DNA from: Caldilineaceae bacterium
Lineage (GTDB): Bacteria; Chloroflexota; Anaerolineae; Caldilineales; Caldilineaceae
DNA length: 64,000 bases
Assembly (NCBI GenBank): GCA_022827195.1
Contig: JAJDTL010000024.1
Coordinates: forward strand, 1-64,000
Direction of reading: 5' to 3'
A program made the position numbers and the translations under genes. Positions 53,113-61,462 of the stretch are shown here, piece after piece (position 1 is the stretch's first letter; each line of letters starts with the position of its first letter). Below the pieces are notes generated by a model, which saw only the letters and a list, made by a program, of their open reading frames with translations, was not told where the DNA came from and made no database searches.

Positions 53113-54534
53113 ATGCTCATGGATCCGACAAAACGAGTCGATGTCTCACGGCGTGAGTTCCTGAAGTGGTCGGCGCTGGCCGGCACAGCCGGTGTGATCG
53201 CCAGCTGCGCGCCGGCGCCGGCGGCCGAACCGGCAGCGGAAGAGGCCGCGGCTGATTCGGGCGCCGCGGTTTCCGAGGCGACACCGATCCGGTTCAGCAC
53301 GTGGTGGGGGACGTTCTGGAACGACTACGCCCCGATCATTGAAGAGAAGACCGACACGCAGGCGACGCTTGAGAGCACGCCCTGGAGCGAGTATCACGAC
53401 AAGTTGAAGCTGCAGCTGGCAGGCGGCACTGCGGCCGACGTCATGATGATCGCCAATGTCTTCCAGGGTGATTTCTGGACGTCCAACCAGCTGCATCCCT
53501 TTGACGACTACCTTCCGGTCTACGACTTCAATCCCGACAACTATTACTGGGACGCGGTCGAGGTCGGCGGCTACAAGGGCGAGGTCCTCGGCCTCGACCA
53601 GTATGTCGCCCATCCGGTCGTCTTCCACGGCAACAAGACGCTGACCGACGAACTGGGCGTCACCGATATGCTGCCGCAGTTCGGCCAGGACGACTACGAC
53701 ACCTGGCAGTTTGACGACCTTGTCGCCTTCTGCGAAACGGTGGCCGAAGCCAGCGCCGGCATGGAAGACCAGATCTGGACCCTCGGCGGTCCGTTGATTG
53801 GCAGCTGGGGCTATGGCAGCAAGCACTGGGTCTACGGCAACGGCGGTCAGCAGTTCGACACATGGTGGTACGAGGGCGACGAGACCAAATGCCTGCTGGA
53901 CTCGGAGGAGTCGCTCGAGGCCATCACAAAGGTCATCGATCTCACGCACCAGGGCCATACATACCTCGAATCGATTGCCGGCCCGATCGAGGGCGGTACC
54001 TACCGTGCGGGGCGGGCCGTCTTTGCGATGGGCCCGGTTGGACTCACCCTGTGGACCTCTGACTCGCTCGACTTCGAGAAGGTCTACATCCACACGCCGT
54101 GGTTCCAGCAGCGCGCGATTCACACCACCGGCGATTTTCTGACCGTGAACAAGTCTTCCGAGGTGCTGGACTCGGCAATGGCCTACGCCATCACCCAGAT
54201 TACCGATGAAGACGTGGGGACGCAGTTCATCCGCACGATGGGTCTGGCGCCGTCCTACAACGGTCTTCATTACTACGAAGGTCTGGAGGAGGGCAGCGAA
54301 GCCAAGGAGGTCGTGGGGATTCATCTCTCGCGCTGGGAGGGTTTCTCGGCCTACCCCGAGCAGGCCGAGGCGTCGATCCACTATCCCGGCCATGACGGCT
54401 TCAAGGTGCCGGCCTTCCTGCGCGATACGCTGAGGGCTGCCTTCCAGGCCGCTATCATCGGCGAGAGGGAGGCTGCCGACGCGGTCTCCGAGGCCGTAGC
54501 CGACATCAACGCCGAGCTGGAAGCCAAGAGCTAG
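53113..54534 (+). CDS. Carbohydrate-binding lipoprotein, tandem copy B (family 1)
   Basis: A 473-residue paralogue of the gene at 51203 with the same length, signal (VSRREFLKWSALAGTAGVIA, Cys32) and blocks such as YGNGGQQFDTWWYEGDE and HLSRWEGFSAYPEQAEASIH. Differences cluster in the linker and in parts of the middle, so ligand preference may differ. It is followed by a weaker hairpin and then the permease pair, forming the main operon. Confidence 0.92.
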   Translation: MLMDPTKRVDVSRREFLKWSALAGTAGVIASCAPAPAAEPAAEEAAADSGAAVSEATPIRFSTWWGTFWNDYAPIIEEKTDTQATLESTPWSEYHDKLKLQLAGGTAADVMMIANVFQGDFWTSNQLHPFDDYLPVYDFNPDNYYWDAVEVGGYKGEVLGLDQYVAHPVVFHGNKTLTDELGVTDMLPQFGQDDYDTWQFDDLVAFCETVAEASAGMEDQIWTLGGPLIGSWGYGSKHWVYGNGGQQFDTWWYEGDETKCLLDSEESLEAITKVIDLTHQGHTYLESIAGPIEGGTYRAGRAVFAMGPVGLTLWTSDSLDFEKVYIHTPWFQQRAIHTTGDFLTVNKSSEVLDSAMAYAITQITDEDVGTQFIRTMGLAPSYNGLHYYEGLEEGSEAKEVVGIHLSRWEGFSAYPEQAEASIHYPGHDGFKVPAFLRDTLRAAFQAAIIGEREAADAVSEAVADINAELEAKS

Positions 54535-54556
54535 ACGACATCGAGTAGAGAGGGAT

Positions 54557-54590
54557 GAGGAGTGAGGAGAGGGTATGCCTCACTTCTCGT
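54557..54590 (+). terminator. Attenuator-like hairpin between binding protein and permeases
   Basis: GAGGAGTGAGG (54557-54567) pairs with CCTCACTTCTC (54578-54588), with one mismatch, followed by GTTTC. It is related in sequence to the terminator after copy A. A leaky terminator here would lower permease expression relative to the binding protein. Confidence 0.55.
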
Positions 54591-54610
54591 TTCTGGAGCA
54601 TAGGACAGCC

Positions 54611-55534
54611 ATGGCAACGGCAGTGACACCGCAGAAACTCCATTGGTGGCAGACGCTCAAAGGACGGGAAGCATTGGCCGGTTACATCGGTATTTCGCCC
54701 TGGCTGCTGGGGTTTTTGTTGTGGGGCGTCGGGCCGATGATGCTTTCGGCCTACTATTCGCTGACGGAGTACAGCATCCTGTCGGATCCGGTCTTTCGCG
54801 GGCTGGACAACTTCGAGAGGATGTTCACGCGTGACAAGCTTTTTGCGCAGGCGCTGCGTGTTACGGCCGTCTACGCGATCGTAACGGTGCCGCTAGGCGT
54901 GATTGTGGGCTACGGGCTGGCGCTGCTTCTGAACCAGAAGGCGAGGGGCCTATCCTACTGGCGCACCGGATTCTATCTGCCAGCGGTTGTGCCGGGCGTA
55001 GCCACGGCCTATCTGTTCGCCTACGTCTTCGCGAACGAGTACGGGCTTGCCGACAGCGTACTGCAGACGATCGGAATCGAGGATCCGCCGAACTGGTTCG
55101 GTTCGACCAAGTGGGCGCTGCCGTCGCTGATGGTGCTGAGCCTGTGGGGCGCGGGGGGTGGCCTGATTCTCTATCTGGCGTCGCTGCAAGGTGTGCCGAC
55201 GGCGCTCTACGACGCGGCCAAAGTGGACGGCGCCAACGCGTGGGGGCAGTTCTGGAACGTCACGATACCAATGACCTCGCCGGTGATCTTGTTCACCTTC
55301 ATTATGGGCATCATCAACTCGTTCCAGATCTTCACAAGTGCGTTTATCATCACACAGGGCGGCCCTGTCAATTCGACGCTGTTCTATGTTCTTTACCTGT
55401 ACCGCAAGGGCTGGCAGCAGCTAGAGATGGGATACGCGGCGGGCTTGGCGTGGATCCTTTTCATCATCATCTTTGCCCTGACGGTTCTGGTGCTGCGGAC
55501 CTCGTCGCGGTTTGTCCACTATGAGGGCGAATAG
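54611..55534 (+). CDS. Carbohydrate ABC importer permease (MalF/UgpA type)
   Basis: A 307-residue permease with EAA loop ALYDAAKVDGANAWGQFWN and first membrane segment GISPWLLGFLLWGVGPM. The ATG at 54611 is chosen because the in-frame ATG at 54575 lies within the hairpin loop; the latter has a good GAGGAGAGGG site, so it is possible and would add 12 residues. It is similar to the permease at 10551. Confidence 0.9.
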   Translation: MATAVTPQKLHWWQTLKGREALAGYIGISPWLLGFLLWGVGPMMLSAYYSLTEYSILSDPVFRGLDNFERMFTRDKLFAQALRVTAVYAIVTVPLGVIVGYGLALLLNQKARGLSYWRTGFYLPAVVPGVATAYLFAYVFANEYGLADSVLQTIGIEDPPNWFGSTKWALPSLMVLSLWGAGGGLILYLASLQGVPTALYDAAKVDGANAWGQFWNVTIPMTSPVILFTFIMGIINSFQIFTSAFIITQGGPVNSTLFYVLYLYRKGWQQLEMGYAAGLAWILFIIIFALTVLVLRTSSRFVHYEGE

Positions 55535-55613
55535 GCGCTGGCGGCAGCGTAGGCCGGGGCAGCAGGCGGTTGCGATGGCAGGCCACGCGTTGGACAAGTG
55601 AGGTTGGGAAGCT

Positions 55614-56495
55614 GTGCAACGTTCGACGGTTTTCGATCTGAGTTCACATCAAGTCAGCCGTATTTTCTGGCGGTCTGTTCTTTACATTGTGCTGGCGGTC
55701 GGGCTGGCGACGTTCCTGCTGCCGATGGTATGGCTGGTGAGCGGTTCGTTGAAGCCGGACGGCCAGGTGTTTACGATCCCGCCCACGTTCATCCCGCGCC
55801 CGGTGCTGTGGGCCAACTATCCGACGGCGCTGGCGAAGTTCCCGTTCTGGATTTCGCTCAAGAACACGATGACGATCGTGATAGGCGTGCTGGTAGGCCG
55901 CGTGCTGACGGCCTCGCTTGTGGCCTACAGTTTCGCCCGCCTGCGTTTTCCCGGCCGCAACGCGATGTTCGTGATCGTGTTGAGCACGATGATGATCCCG
56001 TACCACGTCGTTCTGATCCCGCAGTACCTGATCTTCCGCGACCTGGGCTGGCTGGATACGCCGCTGCCGATCATCGTGCCCAACTGGTTCGGCGGGGGCG
56101 CGTTCTTCATTTTCATGATGCGGCAGTTCTTTCTGAGCCTGAACAGTGAGATCGACGAGGCGGCGCGCATTGACGGCTGCGGCTTCTTCGGCACGTTCTG
56201 GCGGGTGATCCTGCCGCAGTCGCTGCCGGCGCTGGGCGCGCTGTCGATCTTCACCTTCATGGGCGAGTGGAACGACTTCTTCGCGCCGCTGATCTACCTC
56301 AACACCGAGGAGAAGATGACGCTGGCGGTGGCGATCCGCACGTGGCAGTTCGACACGAATCTGACCTACCAGGCGGCCACCTGGCCGGAGCTGATGGTGA
56401 TGTCGACGATTCTGACGATCCCGCCGGTTCTCGTCTTTTTCTTCCTGCAGCGCTACTTCATCCAAGGTGTGGTCGTCACCGGCGTTAAGGGTTGA
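55614..56495 (+). CDS. Carbohydrate ABC importer permease (MalG/UgpE type)
   Basis: A 293-residue permease with EAA loop EIDEAARIDGCGFFGTFWRV and end YFIQGVVVTGVKG. It is a close relative of the 11460 permease (shared LSTMMIPYHVVLIPQYL and FTFMGEWNDFFAPLIYLN), so these two importers diverged from one another recently. The GTG start follows GGGAAG. Confidence 0.9.
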   Translation: MQRSTVFDLSSHQVSRIFWRSVLYIVLAVGLATFLLPMVWLVSGSLKPDGQVFTIPPTFIPRPVLWANYPTALAKFPFWISLKNTMTIVIGVLVGRVLTASLVAYSFARLRFPGRNAMFVIVLSTMMIPYHVVLIPQYLIFRDLGWLDTPLPIIVPNWFGGGAFFIFMMRQFFLSLNSEIDEAARIDGCGFFGTFWRVILPQSLPALGALSIFTFMGEWNDFFAPLIYLNTEEKMTLAVAIRTWQFDTNLTYQAATWPELMVMSTILTIPPVLVFFFLQRYFIQGVVVTGVKG

Positions 56496-56701
56496 GTGGC
56501 GGCTCTGGTCGCCGCGCCTACCTTCAGGATGTATTCGCAGGCCTCGCTCAAATCTTCCCTTATCAGTTCAGCAATGCTCATGGCTACCCGCGATAGCGCG
56601 CGTTAGCGGTACCGGAAGTCCGCACGCGCCGGTAAAGAATGTCTGACTCCAAGCCGCTACCTGGTCTGACAGCCAGAACAGTTCATCGTTGGAGGTAAAG
56701 A

Positions 56702-57487
56702 ATGGATAAGCAGGGAATCAAAGTTACGGACGATCAGCTCCAGCATTTTCGCACATTCGGCTATGTCGTCTTCCGGCAACTGTTCGACGCCGACGAGATC
56801 GAGTTCTACGCCCAGGCGCTCGTACGGGCGCTGCGGCGCGTGCGCGGCGGCGCTGACTTCGACGGCAATGAGCGGCAGGAGGTGATGCCGATCATCGAGG
56901 AGGACCCGGAGTCCTTCTACCCGTTGCTGGACGATGCGCGGCTGCTGGACGTAGTCGACGGGTTGCTGGGCGAGGGCAGCCTCTACACCGGCGGCAACGA
57001 CGGCAACCTGTACGTGGGCGACACGCGCTGGCACGCGGACGGCGGCGGGCTGCACACTTTTGCGACGATGAAGACCGCCTTCTACTGCGATCCTGTCGCC
57101 GAGGGCGGAGGCTGCCTCAGTGTCATCCCCGGCAGCCATCACCCGGAGTATTCGCGGCAGCTGCACCAGTCGGTCGCGGACGGCATCTTCGACGTCCACT
57201 CCCCGGACGTGCCGGGGCGGATGCCGTTGGAGTCGTCGCCGGGGGATGTGGTCGCGTTCGACCACCGCCTGTGGCACTCCTCCTGGGGCGGCGCGGTAGG
57301 CCGCAGGATGTTCACATTCAACTGGGCGGCCTATCCCAGGCTGGGCTGGGAGGAGACCTGGCTCTACGGCTATCTGATGCGGGTCAATCAACGCTACGGC
57401 AAGCGCACCTTCACCGACCGGCTGATGGAGACTGCCGGGCCGCGGCGCAAGGAGAAGATCGCGAAGCTGTACGAGATGGGGCTGTGA
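56702..57487 (+). CDS. Phytanoyl-CoA dioxygenase family protein (PhyH-6)
   Basis: A 261-residue PhyH protein. FRTFGYVVFRQLFDADEIEF opens the fold, His-x-Asp is in TRWHADGGG, and the distal His and Arg lie in HRLWHSSWGGAVGRRMF. It is distant from PhyH-2/3/4. The ATG follows TTGGAGG. It lies about 200 bases after the third carbohydrate importer. Confidence 0.88.
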   Translation: MDKQGIKVTDDQLQHFRTFGYVVFRQLFDADEIEFYAQALVRALRRVRGGADFDGNERQEVMPIIEEDPESFYPLLDDARLLDVVDGLLGEGSLYTGGNDGNLYVGDTRWHADGGGLHTFATMKTAFYCDPVAEGGGCLSVIPGSHHPEYSRQLHQSVADGIFDVHSPDVPGRMPLESSPGDVVAFDHRLWHSSWGGAVGRRMFTFNWAAYPRLGWEETWLYGYLMRVNQRYGKRTFTDRLMETAGPRRKEKIAKLYEMGL

Positions 57488-58501
57488 GACCGACGGCAAG
57501 TCAAAGGGTCGACTGACGAAGGAGCCTGCCTTCAGCGGCGGGCCCCAAGGTCGGATACCTATAAGGAATCAGGAAGAAGAGGCAATGCGTGCTGACAGAA
57601 GCGCTGTTCGGTCAGTACGCTTGAGGCCGCCGGCTGGAGAGGGCCTTTGCCGAGCATACGTGTAGCGGATTTGCCCCGGCCCACGGGCGGAGACCGCCGA
57701 TTCCCACGCCTCCTTCCTGGCTAAGTCGACGGCGCAACAGCGCCTCAAGGGGTCGCGCTCATCCCATCTCTCTACTCTTGTGCGCTCAACGGGCCGCCGC
57801 CCGTTCTGCAAAAGGGCGTGATGGCATCCAATTGCGGTTCGAATCCGGGATCGCTCAAACCGGCAAGTCGCGGAGTCCGGTTGCTCAGGTCCCGCTTGCG
57901 CGGGGCGGAGGAAGCAGGGAACTCGCTCCCATTCCGGAATGCAACATGGAAATAATGAAATTTCTTTGCAATTGACACCGTCTTTTCCTTGGGTTACAAT
58001 CTGACTGCAGGCAACGGCAGCAGCAAAACGGTTGGTCCCTGGCCTGCGAGATACGTCAAAGGCTTTTGGCCAGGCGAGCAAAGTTCAGCCGGATCAAATC
58101 GTCGGTCAGCTCGGATTGACCGGTCGCCGCCGTAGACGAAAACCGGTTTGCCAAATCGTTGAAGTACGGGACCCAAAGCTCGATGTTTATGCAGTGCCTC
58201 CTGACCCTTACCTGCACGCAGTCGGTTCGTAGCATAAGGGACACAACTGCAATGAACGGAACATTTCAGCAGGTTTCCTCCTCTACTTTTCTCTTCTGAG
58301 CTACTGGCCTGCACCACAGTTTTTGTTCGGTTTCGAGCTGGTCGCGGTCGTGCTGGTTCGCAAAGTTTCGCAGCATCACTACCTCCGTATTAAGAACAGG
58401 CAGTGTCGTATTGGTTCCGTGGATTCCCAGATGGAGTTCTTTGGGACGGATGTGAACAGACACTCATATAGGAATGCACCTGTACCCACGGTTTCCGAAA
58501 T
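57488..58501. other. 1-kb region without a convincing gene
   Basis: Open frames here (up to 170 codons on the minus strand) have no recognisable motifs. The clear signal is a consensus-like promoter at 57972-58000, which would leave a leader of about 495 bases before the isomerase-like gene. Part of that leader may be the decayed or frameshifted N-terminus of that gene. Confidence 0.55.
57972..58000 (+). promoter_or_regulatory. Strong promoter upstream of the TIM-barrel cluster
   Basis: TTGACA (57972-57977), a 17-base spacer and TACAAT (57995-58000), close to the sigma-70 consensus, within an AT-rich stretch. Confidence 0.7.
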
Positions 58502-59266
58502 ATGGACCTGGAAGACGCGCTGCGCGAGATCTCCGCGTTGGGGTTCAAATATGTGGAGCTGAACTGCCACGAGCACCTCGGCTCCAAGATACGTGACGAC
58601 ATCCCTGTGTCGCGTACAAAGAAGCTGCTCGACGAATTTGATCTGGTGCCGGCGGCCCTCATGGGCGACAGCGATTTCGCGGTCAGTGATTCTAAGCTGG
58701 ATGCCATGCTCGCTTCGGTGGGCAAGCAGATCAGCTACTGCGGCGCGTTGGGCGCCCCGATCCTCCGAGTCTTTGCCAGCCACATTCGCGCCCAATATGT
58801 CGATGGGAATATGTTCGACCGGACGATCCTCAATCTCAGGCGCATAATGCCGGTCGCAGAGGAGAACGGGGTTCGGCTGGCATTTGAGAACCACTTCGGT
58901 ATCACGGCCACTGTTGATGACGTAGCCCGCATCGTCGAGGGAGTCGCCTGCCCCTGGCTTGGTTTCAACTACGATCCGGCAAACTTTGTGCCCGTGGGTG
59001 TCGATCCGATAGAGGCCGGACGTCAGCTGGCGCCATATATCATCCACTGCCACCTGCAAGACGCCGTCTATGTGGGAAGCACTAGCTACAGCGGCTATGC
59101 CTACCTGGAAGCTGGCGCGGGAATCGTGGACTATCCTCGTGTGATTGAACTGCTGAGCGACATCGACTTTCAGGGCTTTCTTTCCCTTGAATATGAGAGC
59201 ATTTTCGATCCCGTCCGCGGTACGCGGCAGGGCTTGGCCAACCTTCGCCACCTGATGGCGGCATAG
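58502..59266 (+). CDS. Xylose-isomerase-like TIM-barrel sugar isomerase/epimerase, N-terminus short
   Basis: A 254-residue AP-endonuclease-2-type TIM barrel. The metal ligands are complete: Glu in LAFENHFG, Asp in GFNYDPAN, His in IIHCHLQD and Glu in LSLEYES. Relatives isomerise or epimerise sugars and inositols. The ATG at 58502 lacks a ribosome site, and the usual first beta-strand is missing. Just upstream, another frame reads IGMHLYPRFP, which could be the lost strand after a one-base shift. The gene may therefore be frameshifted, or start from a weak site. Confidence 0.82.
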   Translation: MDLEDALREISALGFKYVELNCHEHLGSKIRDDIPVSRTKKLLDEFDLVPAALMGDSDFAVSDSKLDAMLASVGKQISYCGALGAPILRVFASHIRAQYVDGNMFDRTILNLRRIMPVAEENGVRLAFENHFGITATVDDVARIVEGVACPWLGFNYDPANFVPVGVDPIEAGRQLAPYIIHCHLQDAVYVGSTSYSGYAYLEAGAGIVDYPRVIELLSDIDFQGFLSLEYESIFDPVRGTRQGLANLRHLMAA

Positions 59267-59286
59267 ATCGGAGACAGGAAGAGCTG

Positions 59287-60219
59287 ATGGAACTAGCCAT
59301 TTACACGCAGGATGTTCCAATGGTTCCGTACAGGGATATCCCTGTGCTGCCCAGGCCGGAGGAGGCGATCCCCGAGCTGCAGGCCGCCGGCGTGACAGCC
59401 ATCGAGGCCGGCCACAGTTTCTTCATCGCCAATCCCGAGCGGGTCGTTGAGGAAAACAGCCGGATGTTTCACCAGGCCGGGATTCGGATATGGTCGGTGT
59501 ATGCACCGTTTGGAAAGGACCGCAATCTGGCTGACCCGGATGCATTGAAGCGTCACCATGCTGTGGAGTACCACAAGTTCGTTCTGGAGAGGGTCGCGCT
59601 GGCAGGCGCTTCTCTCGTCGTAATCCACCCCGGCGCCTACGGCGGTGAGCAGGAGGTCCCCCGGATGCTTCCGCTGCTCTCCGACAGCCTGGAATCGCTC
59701 TTGCCTGTCGCGGAGCGTCTTGGCGTGCGACTGGCCCTGAAGAATATCGTGCCCCGCGAACCGGGTCCCGGCTTCCCGGCGCTGCGTCAAGTGGTGGAGA
59801 AGCTGGGCTCCAAATGGCTGGGCGTATGCTTCGATACCGATCATGCGCACAAGGGCGGCGGGGTCAAAGCGGGTATGGAGATATTGAAAGATCTCATCAT
59901 CACATTCCACCTCGCCGACAACGACGGTACCGTTCAATCCTGCATGTGGGATCACTTCATGCAGCCTCCCTATGGTGTCGTCCCATGGAACGATTTCCTC
60001 GGCGTCTGGCAGACGATGGACTTTACAAGCCCTGTCGTCGTCAGGGCCATACCGTGGGCAGGTGAATGTTACCGTCATATGCAGCGGGAGGTCTCGGCTC
60101 TCCTGCAAGGCGAGCTGATGCAGGTGGATGTCAGCGGCATCCCAACCAAGCTGCGCTGCCTGCGCTGTGGGCACCTGCGTTTTGGGACGGCGGAGGACAA
60201 TTGGTGCGCATGCCTCTGA
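59287..60219 (+). CDS. TIM-barrel epimerase-like protein lacking metal-binding glutamates, with Cys knuckle
   Basis: A 310-residue paralogue of the protein at 60423. Asp183 (CFDTDHAH) and His208 (ITFHLAD) of the metal site are kept, but the two glutamates are basic: Lys152 in LALKNIVPR and Arg253 in VVVRAIPW. In the paralogue both are Glu, so this one is probably a pseudoenzyme. The last 20 residues hold Cys291-x2-Cys294-x12-Cys307-x-Cys309 (CLRCGHLRFG...WCAC), a zinc-knuckle-like tail unusual for this fold. It lies 20 bases after the previous gene. Confidence 0.85.
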   Translation: MELAIYTQDVPMVPYRDIPVLPRPEEAIPELQAAGVTAIEAGHSFFIANPERVVEENSRMFHQAGIRIWSVYAPFGKDRNLADPDALKRHHAVEYHKFVLERVALAGASLVVIHPGAYGGEQEVPRMLPLLSDSLESLLPVAERLGVRLALKNIVPREPGPGFPALRQVVEKLGSKWLGVCFDTDHAHKGGGVKAGMEILKDLIITFHLADNDGTVQSCMWDHFMQPPYGVVPWNDFLGVWQTMDFTSPVVVRAIPWAGECYRHMQREVSALLQGELMQVDVSGIPTKLRCLRCGHLRFGTAEDNWCACL

Positions 60220-60422
60220 GCGAAAGGGCGCGCAGGCGGGGTGAAAACCGGGCGGCGCGCGGCGGCCGGACTTTTGCCATGCCAAGCTCAATCCAGCTTC
60301 TTGTCAAGGCCAGCGGGAGTAAGGGGGCAGTTTTGTAAGCCGTGCGCCGCAGAGGGTCGAACACAAAGGGACCGGCGCGGCATTCGTGCCCGACGAGGCT
60401 GGTTTCATTCAGGGAGAATAAG

Positions 60423-61346
60423 ATGGACGTTGCCTGGAGTGCAAATGACTTCCCCAACCAGGTGCTGACAAGGCCGGAGGAGTTGATCCCACGGCTGAAA
60501 GCAGCAGGAATAACCGCCATCGAGGCCGGCTATCAGTTCTTCGTCAGCCATTCCGAAGAGGAGGTGGAGAAGAATACGCAACTGTTTCGCCAAGCCGGGA
60601 TCCAAATTTGGTCGGTGCATGCGCCCTTCGGGCGTGCATTGGGCAATCTATCCGATCTTGACGAATCGAACCGACGCAGCGCGGTGGAGTACAACAAATA
60701 CGTTCTGGAGAGGATAGCCCTGGCAGCTACTTCCGTTTATGTTATCCACCCCGGTTCATTTGCCAAAGAAGAAGAGGTTCCCCTGATGCTGCGCGTACTC
60801 CTCGATAGCTTGGAGGAGATCCTGCCGGTGGCGGAACGGTCGGGAGTGCGGCTGGCCCTCGAGAATATTATTCCTCGTAGTCCTGGCTCCGAGTGCCAGG
60901 AGGTTCGCGACGTGGTGGAGAAGATAGGGTCGGAGTGGCTGGGGGTATGTTATGACAGCGGTCATGCGCATGTAGCCGGTCAAGCCAAGGAGGGCATGGA
61001 GATCCTGAAGGACTTGATCATCACCTTTCACCTCGAAGATACCGACGGCGTCCGCGACATGCACTTCCAGCCCGGCTACGGGACCGTTCCCTGGGACGAC
61101 GTGGGCGCGATCCTGCGGAGCATGGACTTTGAAAGCCCCATCGTCGTCGAAGCGTTGCCCTGGCAGTCTGACCCCGTGCCCTGGCAGGGCGACAAACTGG
61201 GCCAGATGCGCCGGGAGGTGACGGCTCTCTTGGAGGGCCGGATGCTGAAAGTGGATATCGACGGCATGCCCTCCAACGTACAGTGCATGCACTGCGGACA
61301 TCTGCGCTATGGCACGTTGGAGGACAGCTGGTGTGCTTGTCCCTGA
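60423..61346 (+). CDS. TIM-barrel sugar isomerase/epimerase with C-terminal Cys knuckle
   Basis: A 307-residue xylose-isomerase-like protein with Glu147 (LALENIIPR), Asp178 (CYDSGHAH), His203 (TFHLED) and Glu243 (VVEALPW), a complete metal site. The C-terminus repeats the knuckle Cys288-x2-Cys291-x12-Cys304-x-Cys306 (CMHCGHLRYG...WCAC). The ATG at 60423 follows AGGGAGAA; the open frame extends upstream without similarity. It may form a heteromer with the 59287 protein. Confidence 0.88.
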   Translation: MDVAWSANDFPNQVLTRPEELIPRLKAAGITAIEAGYQFFVSHSEEEVEKNTQLFRQAGIQIWSVHAPFGRALGNLSDLDESNRRSAVEYNKYVLERIALAATSVYVIHPGSFAKEEEVPLMLRVLLDSLEEILPVAERSGVRLALENIIPRSPGSECQEVRDVVEKIGSEWLGVCYDSGHAHVAGQAKEGMEILKDLIITFHLEDTDGVRDMHFQPGYGTVPWDDVGAILRSMDFESPIVVEALPWQSDPVPWQGDKLGQMRREVTALLEGRMLKVDIDGMPSNVQCMHCGHLRYGTLEDSWCACP

Positions 61347-61462
61347 GACAGGGCATGTCCCGGCTGGGTTCGCGCTTCACGAGGCTTGACAAGAACGGGC
61401 GCCCTGCCGAGCCATTTTTTGTCAGGGCATGACGGCGTATATTTCGGAGCGGTAGAGAATCC

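Noticed and set aside
57830..57860. tRNA gene (GGTTCGAATCC resembles a T-loop)
   Set aside because: The flanking bases do not form a five-base T-stem and no acceptor, D or anticodon arms can be found on either strand.
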